From Zygnema cylindricum (Eukaryota; Streptophyta; Zygnematophyceae; Zygnematales; Zygnemataceae): DNA of 62,000 nt. The stretch covers positions 1 to 62,000 of the forward strand of contig JBBHKE010000409.1 in NCBI GenBank assembly GCA_037447655.1, in the 5' to 3' direction. The position numbers were made by a program, and so were the translations under genes. This document shows positions 24,277 to 35,000 of the stretch, piece by piece (the first letter of the stretch is position 1; every line of letters starts with the position of its first letter). The notes under the pieces were generated by a model. The model was not told the DNA's origin and searched no databases. It was given only the letters and a program-made list of their open reading frames with translations.

Positions 24277-25133
24277 GGGTAACCTTCCATCAGGGGAAAA
24301 GTGGGGTTGTTTACTAGAAAAAGTACCCTTCTGTACTAGGCTGTACTGTTTTTTTTTTTTTTTTTTTTTACAAAAGATGTTTACTAAAAATTCGATGAGA
24401 TTCTCCAGATTTCTTGGAGAAAAATACCACCGTCTGATTTTCAATTTTCGACGCAAACGCTTCTTGTTTCCAGTACGTAGCTAGTCTCCTCCGATTGTCC
24501 CCGTGAGTAGAGTTTGTGATTACTTAACGCTTGTTTTGGTCCATTTGTAAAGTCAAAGTTGGTCCACGAAAACCGTGAAACAATAAACTTACTTGTGGCA
24601 AATGGAGTGTACCGTGTGACATCAAAGCCAGCGTGTTCGACGACAAAAAAATCTTGGTTGCATAACCAGCCTGGTTGACGACAAAAAAAACTTCGTTGTA
24701 GGACATCCCGTGACGTCTCCTTCATAAATGTGTGATACAGCGATTCACGTACAAATGGTACATTCTTGGACATATTTACAAGTTTTAATTTTGCAACGGT
24801 TTTCGCCGCCGTTGATACCCCCACAACCTTAAGAACGTTGAGATTGTACATTAGCGTGACGCCACTTGATATTTTAATTGGCGTCTTCCCGTACACATAC
24901 GCAGCTGCGAATTTGTCCTTTTGGAAATGATGATTATTCCCGGGCGGCTCAACAGGTCCTACGTGGTACCAATCGCAATCTAACACCTCATTCACTGGCA
25001 CGACCTGATGGAAGGGTGTTACAAATATTACTGCCAGTAAATGTGTTCGTATGATTACTGGTAGTAATATTTGGCACGACCTGATGGAAGGGTGTTACAA
25101 ATATTACTGCTAGTAAATGTGTTCGTACGATTA
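24277..25133 (-). mobile_element. Family B element, reversed copy B1
   Basis: The plus-strand left end GGGTAACCTTCCATCAGG follows TTA. Read on the minus strand, the internal order matches B2. Its 5' terminal block is replaced by a tandem duplication of a unit containing GACCTGATGGAAGGGTGTTA (25001-25133). A 48-bp stub of another left end follows at 25134-25181. Confidence 0.6.
24441..25001 (-). CDS. Conserved open frame of unknown function in family B
   Basis: A 186-codon frame shares most of its first 115 residues with the frame in the opposite-facing copy at 25178-25603 (NEVLDCDWYHVG, EPPGNNHHFQKDK, VTLMYNLNVL, MSKNVPFVRESLY). I recognise no domain. The nucleotide match is also high, so an open frame in both copies may only reflect recent duplication. 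The third copy at 22301 is broken. It could be a transposon protein fragment or a captured host fragment. Confidence 0.3.
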   Translation of the reverse strand: MPVNEVLDCDWYHVGPVEPPGNNHHFQKDKFAAAYVYGKTPIKISSGVTLMYNLNVLKVVGVSTAAKTVAKLKLVNMSKNVPFVRESLYHTFMKETSRDVLQRSFFCRQPGWLCNQDFFVVEHAGFDVTRYTPFATSKFIVSRFSWTNFDFTNGPKQALSNHKLYSRGQSEETSYVLETRSVCVEN

Positions 25134-25177
25134 GGGTAACCTTCCATCAGGCGTTCCCATTAATCGTACGAACACAT

Positions 25178-25603
25178 TTGCTTAGGGTAACCTCCCATCA
25201 AGCGTTCCGAGTAATCGTACGAACACATTTACTGGCAGTAATATTTGTAACACCCTTCCATCAGATCGTGCCAGTGAATGAGGTGTTAGATTGCGATTGG
25301 TACCACGTAGGACTTATTGAGCCGCCCGGGAATAATCATCATTTCCAAAAGGACAAAATCGCAGCTGCGTATGTGTACGGGCAGACGCCGATTAAAACAT
25401 CTAATAGCGTCACGCTAATGTACAATCTGAACGTTCTTAGGGTTGATGTAGTATCAACGGCCACGAAAACCGTTACAAAATTAAAGTTTGTACAAATGTC
25501 GAAGAATGTACCATTTGTACGTGAATCGCTGTATCGCACATTTATGAAGGAGACGTCACAGGATGTCCAACAACCAAGTTTTTTTTGTTGTCGAACAGGC
25601 TAG
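25178..25603 (+). CDS. Conserved open frame of unknown function in family B, second copy
   Basis: A 141-codon frame carrying the same blocks as the minus-strand frame at 24441-25001. No function can be assigned. Expression is not implied by the sequence. Confidence 0.3.
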   Translation: MLRVTSHQAFRVIVRTHLLAVIFVTPFHQIVPVNEVLDCDWYHVGLIEPPGNNHHFQKDKIAAAYVYGQTPIKTSNSVTLMYNLNVLRVDVVSTATKTVTKLKFVQMSKNVPFVRESLYRTFMKETSQDVQQPSFFCCRTG

Positions 25604-25989
25604 CCATAAAACCAAGATTTTTCTGTCGTCGAACAGGCTGGCTTTTATGTCACACGGTACACTCCAATTGCCACATGTAAGTTTATTGCCTCACGTCTGT
25701 CGTGGATCGATTTTGACTTTACAAGTGGACCAAAGCACACGTCCAGTAATCACAAACTCTCCTGCCGAGGACAGTCGGAGGAGACTAGCTACGTACTGGA
25801 AAGAAGAAGCGTTTGCGTCTAAAATTTAAAATCGGACGGTGGTTTTTTTCTCCAAGAATTCTGGAGAATCTCAACGAATTTTTAGTAAACATCTTTTGTA
25901 AAAAAAAAAAAAAAAAACAGTACGGCCTAATACGGAAAGGTACTTTCTCCAGTAAACAACCCCACTTTTCGCCTGATGGAAGGTTACCC
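25185..25989 (+). mobile_element. Family B element, copy B2
   Basis: 805 bp with ends GGGTAACCTCCCATCAAG and CTGATGGAAGGTTACCC and exact TTA flanks (25182-25184, 25990-25992). The GGG/CCC ends and 3-bp TTA duplication fit PIF/Harbinger-like elements, as for family A. Confidence 0.7.
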
Positions 25990-26039
25990 TTAGACGCAAA
26001 TTGAAGAACGACGCGAAATGAAACCTCTCAAAACGAAAG

Positions 26040-26280
26040 GGGTGTCCCCATGTAACAGGTACTTTGGTAAAGTATTTTGGACTGTAGTGAAGATTCTCCG
26101 TACTACTTTGAAGAGCGTCTCCCAATGTGCGAAAAATGAAATCGAAACTTTGACATGTGACGGTTGTAGACGTAGGTACAATTTTGTGACGGTTGAAGAA
26201 CGACTACGAAATTTGTACGGCCAGCTTGGCGTACGCAAATCCAATAGGATTCGAATTGTTTACTTTATCGTACTCCACGT
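26040..26280. mobile_element. Family A end fragment
   Basis: GGGGTGTCCCCATGTA at 26039 and the following 150 bp match, in reverse complement, the right end of A3 (22086-22253). The other end was not found. Confidence 0.45.
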
Positions 26281-26625
26281 ACTCTCTTAAATTTGAACGG
26301 ACGCTGTAGATTGACATCGTCGCGATGCCTCGTGGCGATCCCGGTCAAATACACTTGTACCTCCCATCTGCTAACGTGTGACACGTGTCAGAGAGACAGG
26401 TGGGTGTCAGCGGCTGTCGGTACGGACGCAGTGTGTGTCTTCGAAGTGCACACTTTTCATTCGGATTCTATTTAGTCTCCACGTGTGTGTGCCACCAAGC
26501 AAGTCTCAACCTAAAAACGTTGTCTGTACCAGAATAAAGTACGAAACGTCGTTTTCCCCAAAAAGTACGACCAGTTCATAAAACTTTTTGTAATTTTGAA
26601 CAAGTTTTCTAAACTCTCGAACGTA

Positions 26626-26844
26626 CACCGTGTATCGCTATTAGTGTTGATGTTGTTTTCGTCTCTTAAAAACATATTTTCTCCGTACACACATGTCGGA
26701 TTGTAGATCTGACGGTTGCGATTGAAAGGTAAGATTCTCAGCTTTCAATTGCCAGTCTTCATTTGAAAATCGTACATGTGTGTACGGAGAAAATATGTTT
26801 TAAAATGGCGAAAAAATGATTAACCCTAAAAGCGATACACGGTG
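26626..26844. mobile_element. Family C MITE
   Basis: 219 bp, TA flanks, ends CACCGTGTATCGCTATTAG and AAAAGCGATACACGGTG, with internal inverted ATATTTTCTCCGTACACAC blocks. Confidence 0.75.
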
Positions 26845-26846
26845 TA

Positions 26847-28560
26847 GCAATTTCGGTGTCCACCTAGCAAGTTTAAACCTGAAAGTAATGTGCCGTACGA
26901 GAAGAAAGTAAAAGTACCGTACGAAACTTTTAGTCAACCAATTCAAAATTTAATACTTTAAAATACGGTTTTCCGTACGGTTAAAGTCGAAGCTTTCAAA
27001 TTCCTCAACCGCACTGTGACAGATGTGACGTGACAAGGGGACGTGACAAGGGCGTAGAAGTTTCTTTATTGAATCTTTCTTCATTTTGGTTTTCCTTTTG
27101 TGTGGAAAAATAGAAGTTTCAAGAAAATTCGATTCCCTCCGAATTTGTTTATGACTGATTCGTACGACGTTTTCTTACGATCTCTGAAAAAAACGACGTT
27201 TCTTTTTCCGTTTTTTCCTTGTATCGATTTTTTTAAAACTACATTTTTTTGTTTTTCCGTTGTTTTTCTTGGAAATTTTGTTAAGTAAGACTTTTAGAGT
27301 GGTAAGACTTTTTTTTTTTTTTTTTCACTTTTTTTTTAATTTGTTTGTTTAAAAAAAATAAATTTTTTTTTGAGGATTTCGTGTTCTTTTTTTTTTTTCT
27401 TGGTTCGGTTCCAAAATTGGAATTTAGGGTGGAGGAAGGAGGGAGCTTGGAGGGGGGGGAGAGGGAGAGAAGGATGGAGAGGGAGAGGGAGAGGGGGAAA
27501 AGGGGAGGGAAGAGGGGAGACAGGGAGAGGGAGAGGGAGTAATAACAGTATTTGTTGCATATGTTTATTCCTTGTATTGTTCCAATCATTGGAGGTATGT
27601 CGGTTGCATTTTTTCGACCATCTTTTTACCTTTTTCATCCACACTAATTTTGGTTTCACTTTGGAAATTTCAAACAGCTGCAGTTCCTAGGAGCTCATCG
27701 TCGTCAGCGTTAGGGATTTATTAGGGTTGATGTGAAATTAGAGAATATAATACGAATTTAGTGCGAGAAACGAGGCAGATTGTAGTCCCCTCCCCCTCCC
27801 CGTTCCCCCTCCCTCTCCCTCTCCCTCTCCCTCTCCCCTCTCCCCTCTCCCTTTCCTCTCCCTCTTCCTCTCCCTCTCCCTCTCCCTTAAATAGTGTTGT
27901 TAACACTTTTTTATTATTTACAGTCAAAAAAGTCGCGACTGACGTAGTTTTATCAACTTTGACTATAAATTATGCCCTAAAAATATAAATATATAATAAT
28001 AAAAATATGCTTGTTTACATGACAAAATATGATTCAAATACAATGTTTCAAAATTATGTTTCAAATCATACATGAATTGTGATAATATATATGAAATTGC
28101 CTTCCCTTTATTTGGTAAAAACCTGTTATTATATTCATATTAATCTCCGAAAAATACATATTATACAAAGTACAAATAAAATAAATATATAAAATAAAAT
28201 ATAAAATGTTACAAATAATAAAATGGTTGCAAGATATGATGTTGGCAATTTTGATCCATGGTTTGAGACATTTGTTTACTTGCATAAGTGAAACTGCAAA
28301 TCTTCTCCCATAATTTATCTATTTATTGATTTGTATTCATTTATATCCGTTCATATTTATTGCGATTTATATAGATCTGTTTAGATTTATTTAGATTTAC
28401 TTATATGTATCCAGCCATACTTTTGGATTCTGTATAAGGCTACTTTTCCTATTCACAAACTGTCTAGATTGAGGACATGTTTCTAAGGAAAGTATTGAAC
28501 CACCATAGTAGTTGAACTATTACCACTTACGATACTTTTGTAGAGGAGAAAAACCACGAT
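26847..28560. other. Intergenic DNA with purine and pyrimidine tracts
   Basis: No gene recognised. It includes a GGGAGA-rich tract (27428-27540) and a CTCCCT-rich tract (27787-27888), separated by about 250 bp of ordinary AT-rich sequence. Open frames across these tracts are compositional. Confidence 0.5.
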
Positions 28561-28569
28561 AAAAGAAAA

Positions 28570-28765
28570 AACCCCTCAAACTCCCCCTCCCCCTCCCCCA
28601 CCCCCTCGCCCTCCCCCTCCCTCGCCCTCTCCCTCTCCTGTTCCCGCTCCCTCGCCCTCGCCCTCGCCCTCCCTCTCCCTCCCTCTCCCTCTCCCCCTCC
28701 CCCTCCCCCTTTCTTCCCCCCCCCCCCTCTCCCTCCCTCTTCCTCTCTCTCCATCCCTCTCTTCC
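28570..28765 (+). repeat. CCCTC-rich tract upstream of the TBL gene
   Basis: Almost pure pyrimidine, built of CTCCCC, CTCGCC and CTCCCT units. Confidence 0.8.
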
Positions 28766-28825
28766 ATCATAACATTTTAATTTTAGCAATTTAAATCATT
28801 AGTGGTATTAGTTGCAATCGATGGC

Positions 28826-28960
28826 TGAAACAAATCATACTTTATTTAATTTAATTGGTTGAAACAATTCATACTTTATTTAATTTAATTGGTTGAAACA
28901 AATCATACTTTATTTAATTTAATTGGTTGAAACAATTCATACTTTATCTAATTTAATATA
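28826..28960 (+). repeat. Tandem repeat in the TBL 5' flank
   Basis: Three to four copies of a unit of about 35 bp containing GGTTGAAACAATTCATAC and TTTATTTAATTTAATT. It ends 40 bases before the ATG of the TBL gene and so lies in its promoter or 5' UTR. Confidence 0.75.
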
Positions 28961-29000
28961 AAGTGCGCACGTTTTGTTGCAGGCTTCAAACTAAAAAGAT

Positions 29001-32000
29001 ATGATGTGGGGGACTCTCCGGCCAAAGTGGCCTTTTTCCTCAGTGGCCTCCAATGTGGCCCTCGTAGTATTTCTGGGAAGTTTCCTGTTTCTATTTTTAT
29101 TTTTTTCATTGAGAAGCTCGTGTTGTAATGATTTGGGGATCGAGGAAACGACAGCTGTCATATTGGGAAGAATTGATCAAGAATCTATGTTGGAGGAAGA
29201 GATCGATGAGAGAAACCAAATAAAACAAAATAGTGAAATTAATGGCAGTACAGGTTACGAGGATCAGACGAGATTCAATGACTCTATTTCGTCTTCTTCT
29301 CAGTCAAGTGAGATTTTATCCTAACCAAAGGAAGTTGCTTATTGTATTATTCATTGGCGAGTCATGCTGTTCCGTATTAGTGTCATGGTAGGATTAAGTG
29401 TTAATAGGATTAGTTATAGAAGACATTGTACCTGACCTCAGTTAATTGGCTTTCTTCTTTCTCTCTCACTTTCTCCTCTCTCCTCTCTCTCCCCCTCTCC
29501 CCCTCTCCCCCTCTCTGTCCCGCTCTCTCTCTCTTCTGCCTCTCTCTCCCTCCCAATCTCTTTGTCTCTTTCTCTCTTCCTCTCTCCTCTCTCCTCTCTC
29601 CTCTCTCTCCCTCTCTCTCTCCCCCCCCTCTCTCTCCCTCTCTCTCCCCCCTCTTTCCCTCTCCCTCTCTCTCCCTCTCTCTCCCTCTCTCTCCCTCTCT
29701 CCCTCCCTCCCTCCCTCTCTCCCTCTCCCCCTCTCCCCCTCTACCTCTCTCCCTCTCCCTCTCTCCCTCTCCCCCTCGCCCCCTCTCCCCCTCTCCCTCT
29801 CTCCCTCTCTCCCTCTCTCCCTCTCTCCCTCTCTCCCTCTCTCCCTCTCTCCCTCTCTCCCTCTCCCTCTCTCCCTCTCTCCCTCTCCCTCTCCCCCCTC
29901 TCTCTCCCTCTCTCTCCCCCCCCTCTCCCTCTCTCCCTCTCTCTCCCTCTCTCTCCCTCCCTCCCTCCCTCTCTCCCTCTCTCCCTCTCTCCCTCTCTCC
30001 CTCTCTCCCTCTCTCCCTCTCTCCCTCTCTCCCTCTCCCCCTCTCCCCCTCTCCCCCTCTTCCTCTCCCCCTCTCCCTCTCTCCCTCTCTCCCCCTCTCC
30101 CCCTCTCCCTCTCCCCCTCTCCCTCTCTCCCTCTCTCCCTCCCTCCCTCCCTCCCTCTCTCCCTCTCCCCCTCTCCCTCCCTCCCTCCCTCCCTCCCTCC
30201 CTCCCTCTCTCCCTCCCTCCCTCCCTCCCTCCCTCCCTCCCTCCCTCCCTCCCTCCCTCCCTCCCTCCCTCCCTCCCTCCCTCCCTCCCTCCCTTCTCCC
30301 TCCCTCCCTCCCTCTCCTTCCCTCCCTCCCTCCCTCTCTCCCTCTCCCTCCCTCTCCCTCCCTCCCTCTCTCAGGTGAGATACCACACCCGGCATCCTCG
30401 GCTCCTCCTCTTCCTCCCTCTCTCTCTGAGTTTGTTCCGACACCTTTTTCTTCGATTAAACAACATTTTGTTGACGATCCTGATGAATCTTCTCGACGGA
30501 AAAATCTCTCTGGAGACTGTGACTTATATTCGGGGCGGTGGATCTATGACGAGAGTTATCCGTTATGGAACTTCTCGTCTTGTCCTTTTGGAGAGGGAGA
30601 TTTCAATTGTCCTTTGAATGGAAGGAAGGATTTGGAGTATATGTCTTTACGATGGCAACCAGGGGGATGTCATATCCCAAGGTGTATATTGGACTCTTAT
30701 CAGTTTATCAGTTTAATCTTAACCTAGTTGAATTTTAACCTTAGTTTAATCTTAACCTAAGTTATGTCTTAAGGTTTTTAGGTTTTTTATGGGAAGAGTC
30801 TCATCTTTTTTTTCTTTACGATTGTTGTTCGAGTTGATTGATTTGGAATGGAGATTTGTAGTGTTGGGTATCGAGGACCGTTTGCCGTTATTCGATATAT
30901 ACCGAATTTCAGGTACCCGATAATCGATAAATCGCCTCGATATATCAAAAATCAAAATATCGCGATGTATCGCCGATATATCGTATCGCCAATATATCAA
31001 GGCTTTGAAAAATAAAAATAATGACAATTTTCACAGGTCTCCAAACTCACGTGCCTTCGGACAAGGTGACTGTAAAATCTTTGCCGAAAAGAAATACGAT
31101 TTTTTCCTGAAAGTCAGCAGAGTGACGGAGATCTCTGAGGTACATTGGGTGGTACACATGCGAAGTACACGTACGAAGTACGGATTTCCATACGAAAATG
31201 GTCGGTTTTCAAATCTTTGACGATTTTAGAGATTTGATCGTCAGCTTACAAGGAACCACTCAAATCAAAACACGTATGTAAAAACTTGTTTACAGACGAT
31301 ACGCGATGTAACCGAGGCCTCTGTAATACAGAAATTTTTGTTGTCCGTACTATTAGAGAGACCTCCTGATGTAACCATACCCCAAATAAGTAATTATATG
31401 AATTACAGGATTAGTACTTTTTTTCCGGTTACATTTTGCGGCGTCTACCTTTAAGTCACGGAACGAAAATCTCTTCGTACGTGGCGTATCAGACAATTTG
31501 TCTTTTTTGCTAAAATAAAATATTAAATTTGAAAAAATACTATACATCGCAATATATATCGCGATAATTTATGTTGGTCCCGGTACAATACATCGTGGAG
31601 TCTGCTCGATCGATATTCGATATATCGAATATCGAAATTATCGCGATATGAATTTACCCGATACCCAACACTAGAGATTTGTCTGACAAAGATAAAGAAA
31701 AAAGTGAATATACAAAGGTAGATAAAGTGCGTATGCTTGTTACGGAAGTTATCGTAAAGATAAAATCATCTTTAGCTCTCCAGAGTTTATTGTTTCTGAA
31801 TGTGTTTTTTGCTATTAGAGGTGATCACTCTAATTCCATTGATTATTTTTTTGACCCAAAATCACAAATTAGTGTTGATAACACTGTTGAAGTCAGTGGT
31901 CCACAATGAGCCTCTGTCTGGGAAACGTAATTTAGTGTCGCTAATTTTAATAAAATGTTAACGCTAGTAATTCTTTAACTCTAATAGGAATTAATTGCTA

Positions 32001-35000
32001 GTGCAAGTCTTTTTGTTCATGAATCCTTACCATATCTATCAATTGACTATGAAATCTTATTTCAATATTTTTCGACAATTTTTCAATCTTTTATCAATCT
32101 TTGATCAATCTTTTTTCAAGACATTAAAATTTTCGGTGCGCAAAATGGTTTCGCATCTCCATTTGTTTCATATGTAGTTACATTCAGCCAAAATCGGTGT
32201 GTTTTGTTGTTTTCTTAAATTCAATTTGTTTTTTAAATTCGATTTAGGTTTTTACTATTCCAGGTTCGATGCAAGCGACTTTCGGAAACGAATGTTTGGG
32301 AGAAGACTTGCGATCGTGGGAGACTCCTTAGGTCGAAACCAGTTCATATCTCTCCTCTGTATGGCAAGTGAAGGCTTAAACACTACGAGAGTATATGAGG
32401 TCAGTTTTGTGTGTAATACTGTGGTTTTTTTTTTTTTTAAGTCCCATTTTATGGTGGAGTTCCTGACGGGTCCCAGATTTTTTTTTGTTGACTGAAGAGA
32501 GACGCTAGTTGATTAGAGTATCTATAATACCGAAGTTTTACTCTCGCTTCGAGGGTAAATTGTACAATTCGTACAGTTTTTTGGGTAACCTAAGAGCGAT
32601 TATGGTGTACCCTCCACTTTGGTCAAGAACCAGGTTACATTTGTGGATAATTAAGAAAATTTGTGTCATATTCTGATTGACTTGATGTGGGAGATTCTTA
32701 AGATGGTTTTTGCTATTTGGTTTTTGGTTTTTGTTTTTTTGGTTTTTGCTGTTTTGGTTGTTGCTTGACTTCTATGGTAAATTGTTTTTCTGCCAATTTT
32801 CCAATCTGCCCGATATTCACTCGTCCTATCTTCATTTTTTTTTTTTGCGGAATTAAAACAAGGCAATACACCCTGTCAATTACCATTTTTTTTTTTTTTT
32901 AATCACTTCTCACTTCCGTCAGATTAAAGGAAAAAAAAAAAAACAAGTAATGCTATAACCTTGGTATATTTTGTTTCATTCATTTTATTTACAGACTTTT
33001 ATTGCAACTTTTCTCTGCTGTACCCCTTGAGTCAAAGTGAACCTTGTATGCAGAAATTAAATAAAAAAAAGTAATATTATATCCTTAGTGTATTTTGTTT
33101 ATTTACAGACTTTTATTGAGAGTCTGTCAATTTTCCCTCCTGTATCCTTGAGTCAAAGTGAACCTTGTCGGCAGAAATAAAAAAAGAAAGTAATATTATA
33201 TCCTTAGTCTGTTTTTTTTCATTCATGTTATTTACAGACTTTTATTGAGAGTCAATAAAGTCAATTTTCCCTCCTGTATCCTTGAGTCAAAAGTGGACCT
33301 TGTATGCAGAGAGTAACAGAAGTCAGGAGGGGAATTACATGTCACAAAGAAACAACCAACTGTAACTATGGTTTTTGAGGAGTTTAACTTCACTCTCGAA
33401 TATTATCGATCTCCCTTCCTCGTTTCAACTATGCAAGCTCCGAAAGATTCGCATCAAAATGTGAGCAACTGGTCCGTTTCTCGTGTGTTTTTCTAGTTCA
33501 TTTCCATCCATCAATTTTTCTTTTGCAAGTTTTTAACTCGATGGTTCCTTTATAGTGCGTTTTTCTAATTCATTTCCATTTATCAATTTTCTTTTTCTAG
33601 TTTTTAACTCGATGGTTTCCTGTTCTTTTCTCGTGTGTTTTTCTAATTCATTTCCATCCATCTTTTTCTTTTGTTAGTTTTTAACTCGATGGTTTCCGGT
33701 TCTTTTTTAGTGAGTTTTCTACCTTAAATTCCATTCATCAATTTCTGTTCATGTTCGTAACTGAACGGTTTTCTCACATCTGACTCAGGTGACCTCTCTA
33801 ATTTTAGTGGATCGGCTGGATCGCAGTTGGACTTCTAAAGTAAAAGATGTCGATATCCTCCTCATCAATGTGGGACATTGGTTGAACAAGGGGAAGACTA
33901 TTGACAAGTGGGTAAACCTGATCTGTGACCACTCTCTTGTTCTTCTCCTTTCTTTTCGTTTCATTTCTTTTCTTTTCTTTCCTTTTCCTTTCTTTTATTA
34001 TTCCTTTTTTTTCTTTTTTTTTCTGCTTTTTGGGCTCGGTAGGGTTTCTATGCTTTTGTAAGTTGGATAAACATTCATATGTCAGTTTACAGAAATTGTC
34101 CACTTTGCTCTTTGAATCTGATCTAATGAAAGTATCCTAAAGAAATATTTTTGTAAGAGCGGCAAAGTGGGGAGTTTGAAGACCAGGTGCTGGAATTTTG
34201 CATTCATGTTTTGTATTTTTGCACTCATTTTTTGTCTGGCAATTTCAATCAAAAGACCCGGCTCTTTATCATAGAGTATGGGCCTTTTCTATTTACTTTT
34301 ATACCTTTACAAAGAGGAAACTGTTATGGGACCTAGTAGGGATATTTCATTTACCTTTTAAGGGACTGTAGTCATGCATCCATATTTGTTTATTAAACCA
34401 CCATTTATTAAACCCATTATGGGAACGAAACAGATCAAAATCAATGAGTCAAAGTCAACGAGTCGAGCCTAAAAGCTGAAGGGTTTAAGAAATGGTTTAT
34501 TGCGTACTTTTTGTTGATTGAATGGTACTCACTGAGTTTGTTTGCTTTATGTCAGCGCATCCATATCACATGTCACATATCACATCTTCTCATTCTAAGG
34601 ATAAAAACAAAGTGATCTTGAGAAAGTTGTCATATAGGAATAGAAACTCTTTCCTAAAGGAGCCCTTCTGGAAAGGGGAAGTGGAACCCTTTATCTTTTA
34701 CCCTTTACCCTTTACTCTTTTACTGTTTACTCTTTTCATGAGAATATGGTGGAACCCTTTTCTTAAGCTCTGGGAAACGCCGTGTCATATCGTCATAATT
34801 TTAATCACGGTCAAGGAACAGGAAAACTATTCGGTGTCAAACTTAAACAAGAGAGAAAGAGAAATGTGGTCTTGACTATGTAGGACTTTATTCATGGTAG
34901 AGGTACAAGAAAACCATTTAGCCTTGAACCTAAAAGGAGAAAAATGTGTGATCTTGACTGTGATTCGTTTTAAACAGGCAGTGGACTCAAGATTACGATT

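Noticed and set aside
29426-30727. Very long Ser/Pro/Leu-rich frame and its Arg/Glu/Gly-rich reverse
   Set aside because: It is a translation of the CT tract in TBL intron 1. Only the last part, after the acceptor at 30374, is coding.
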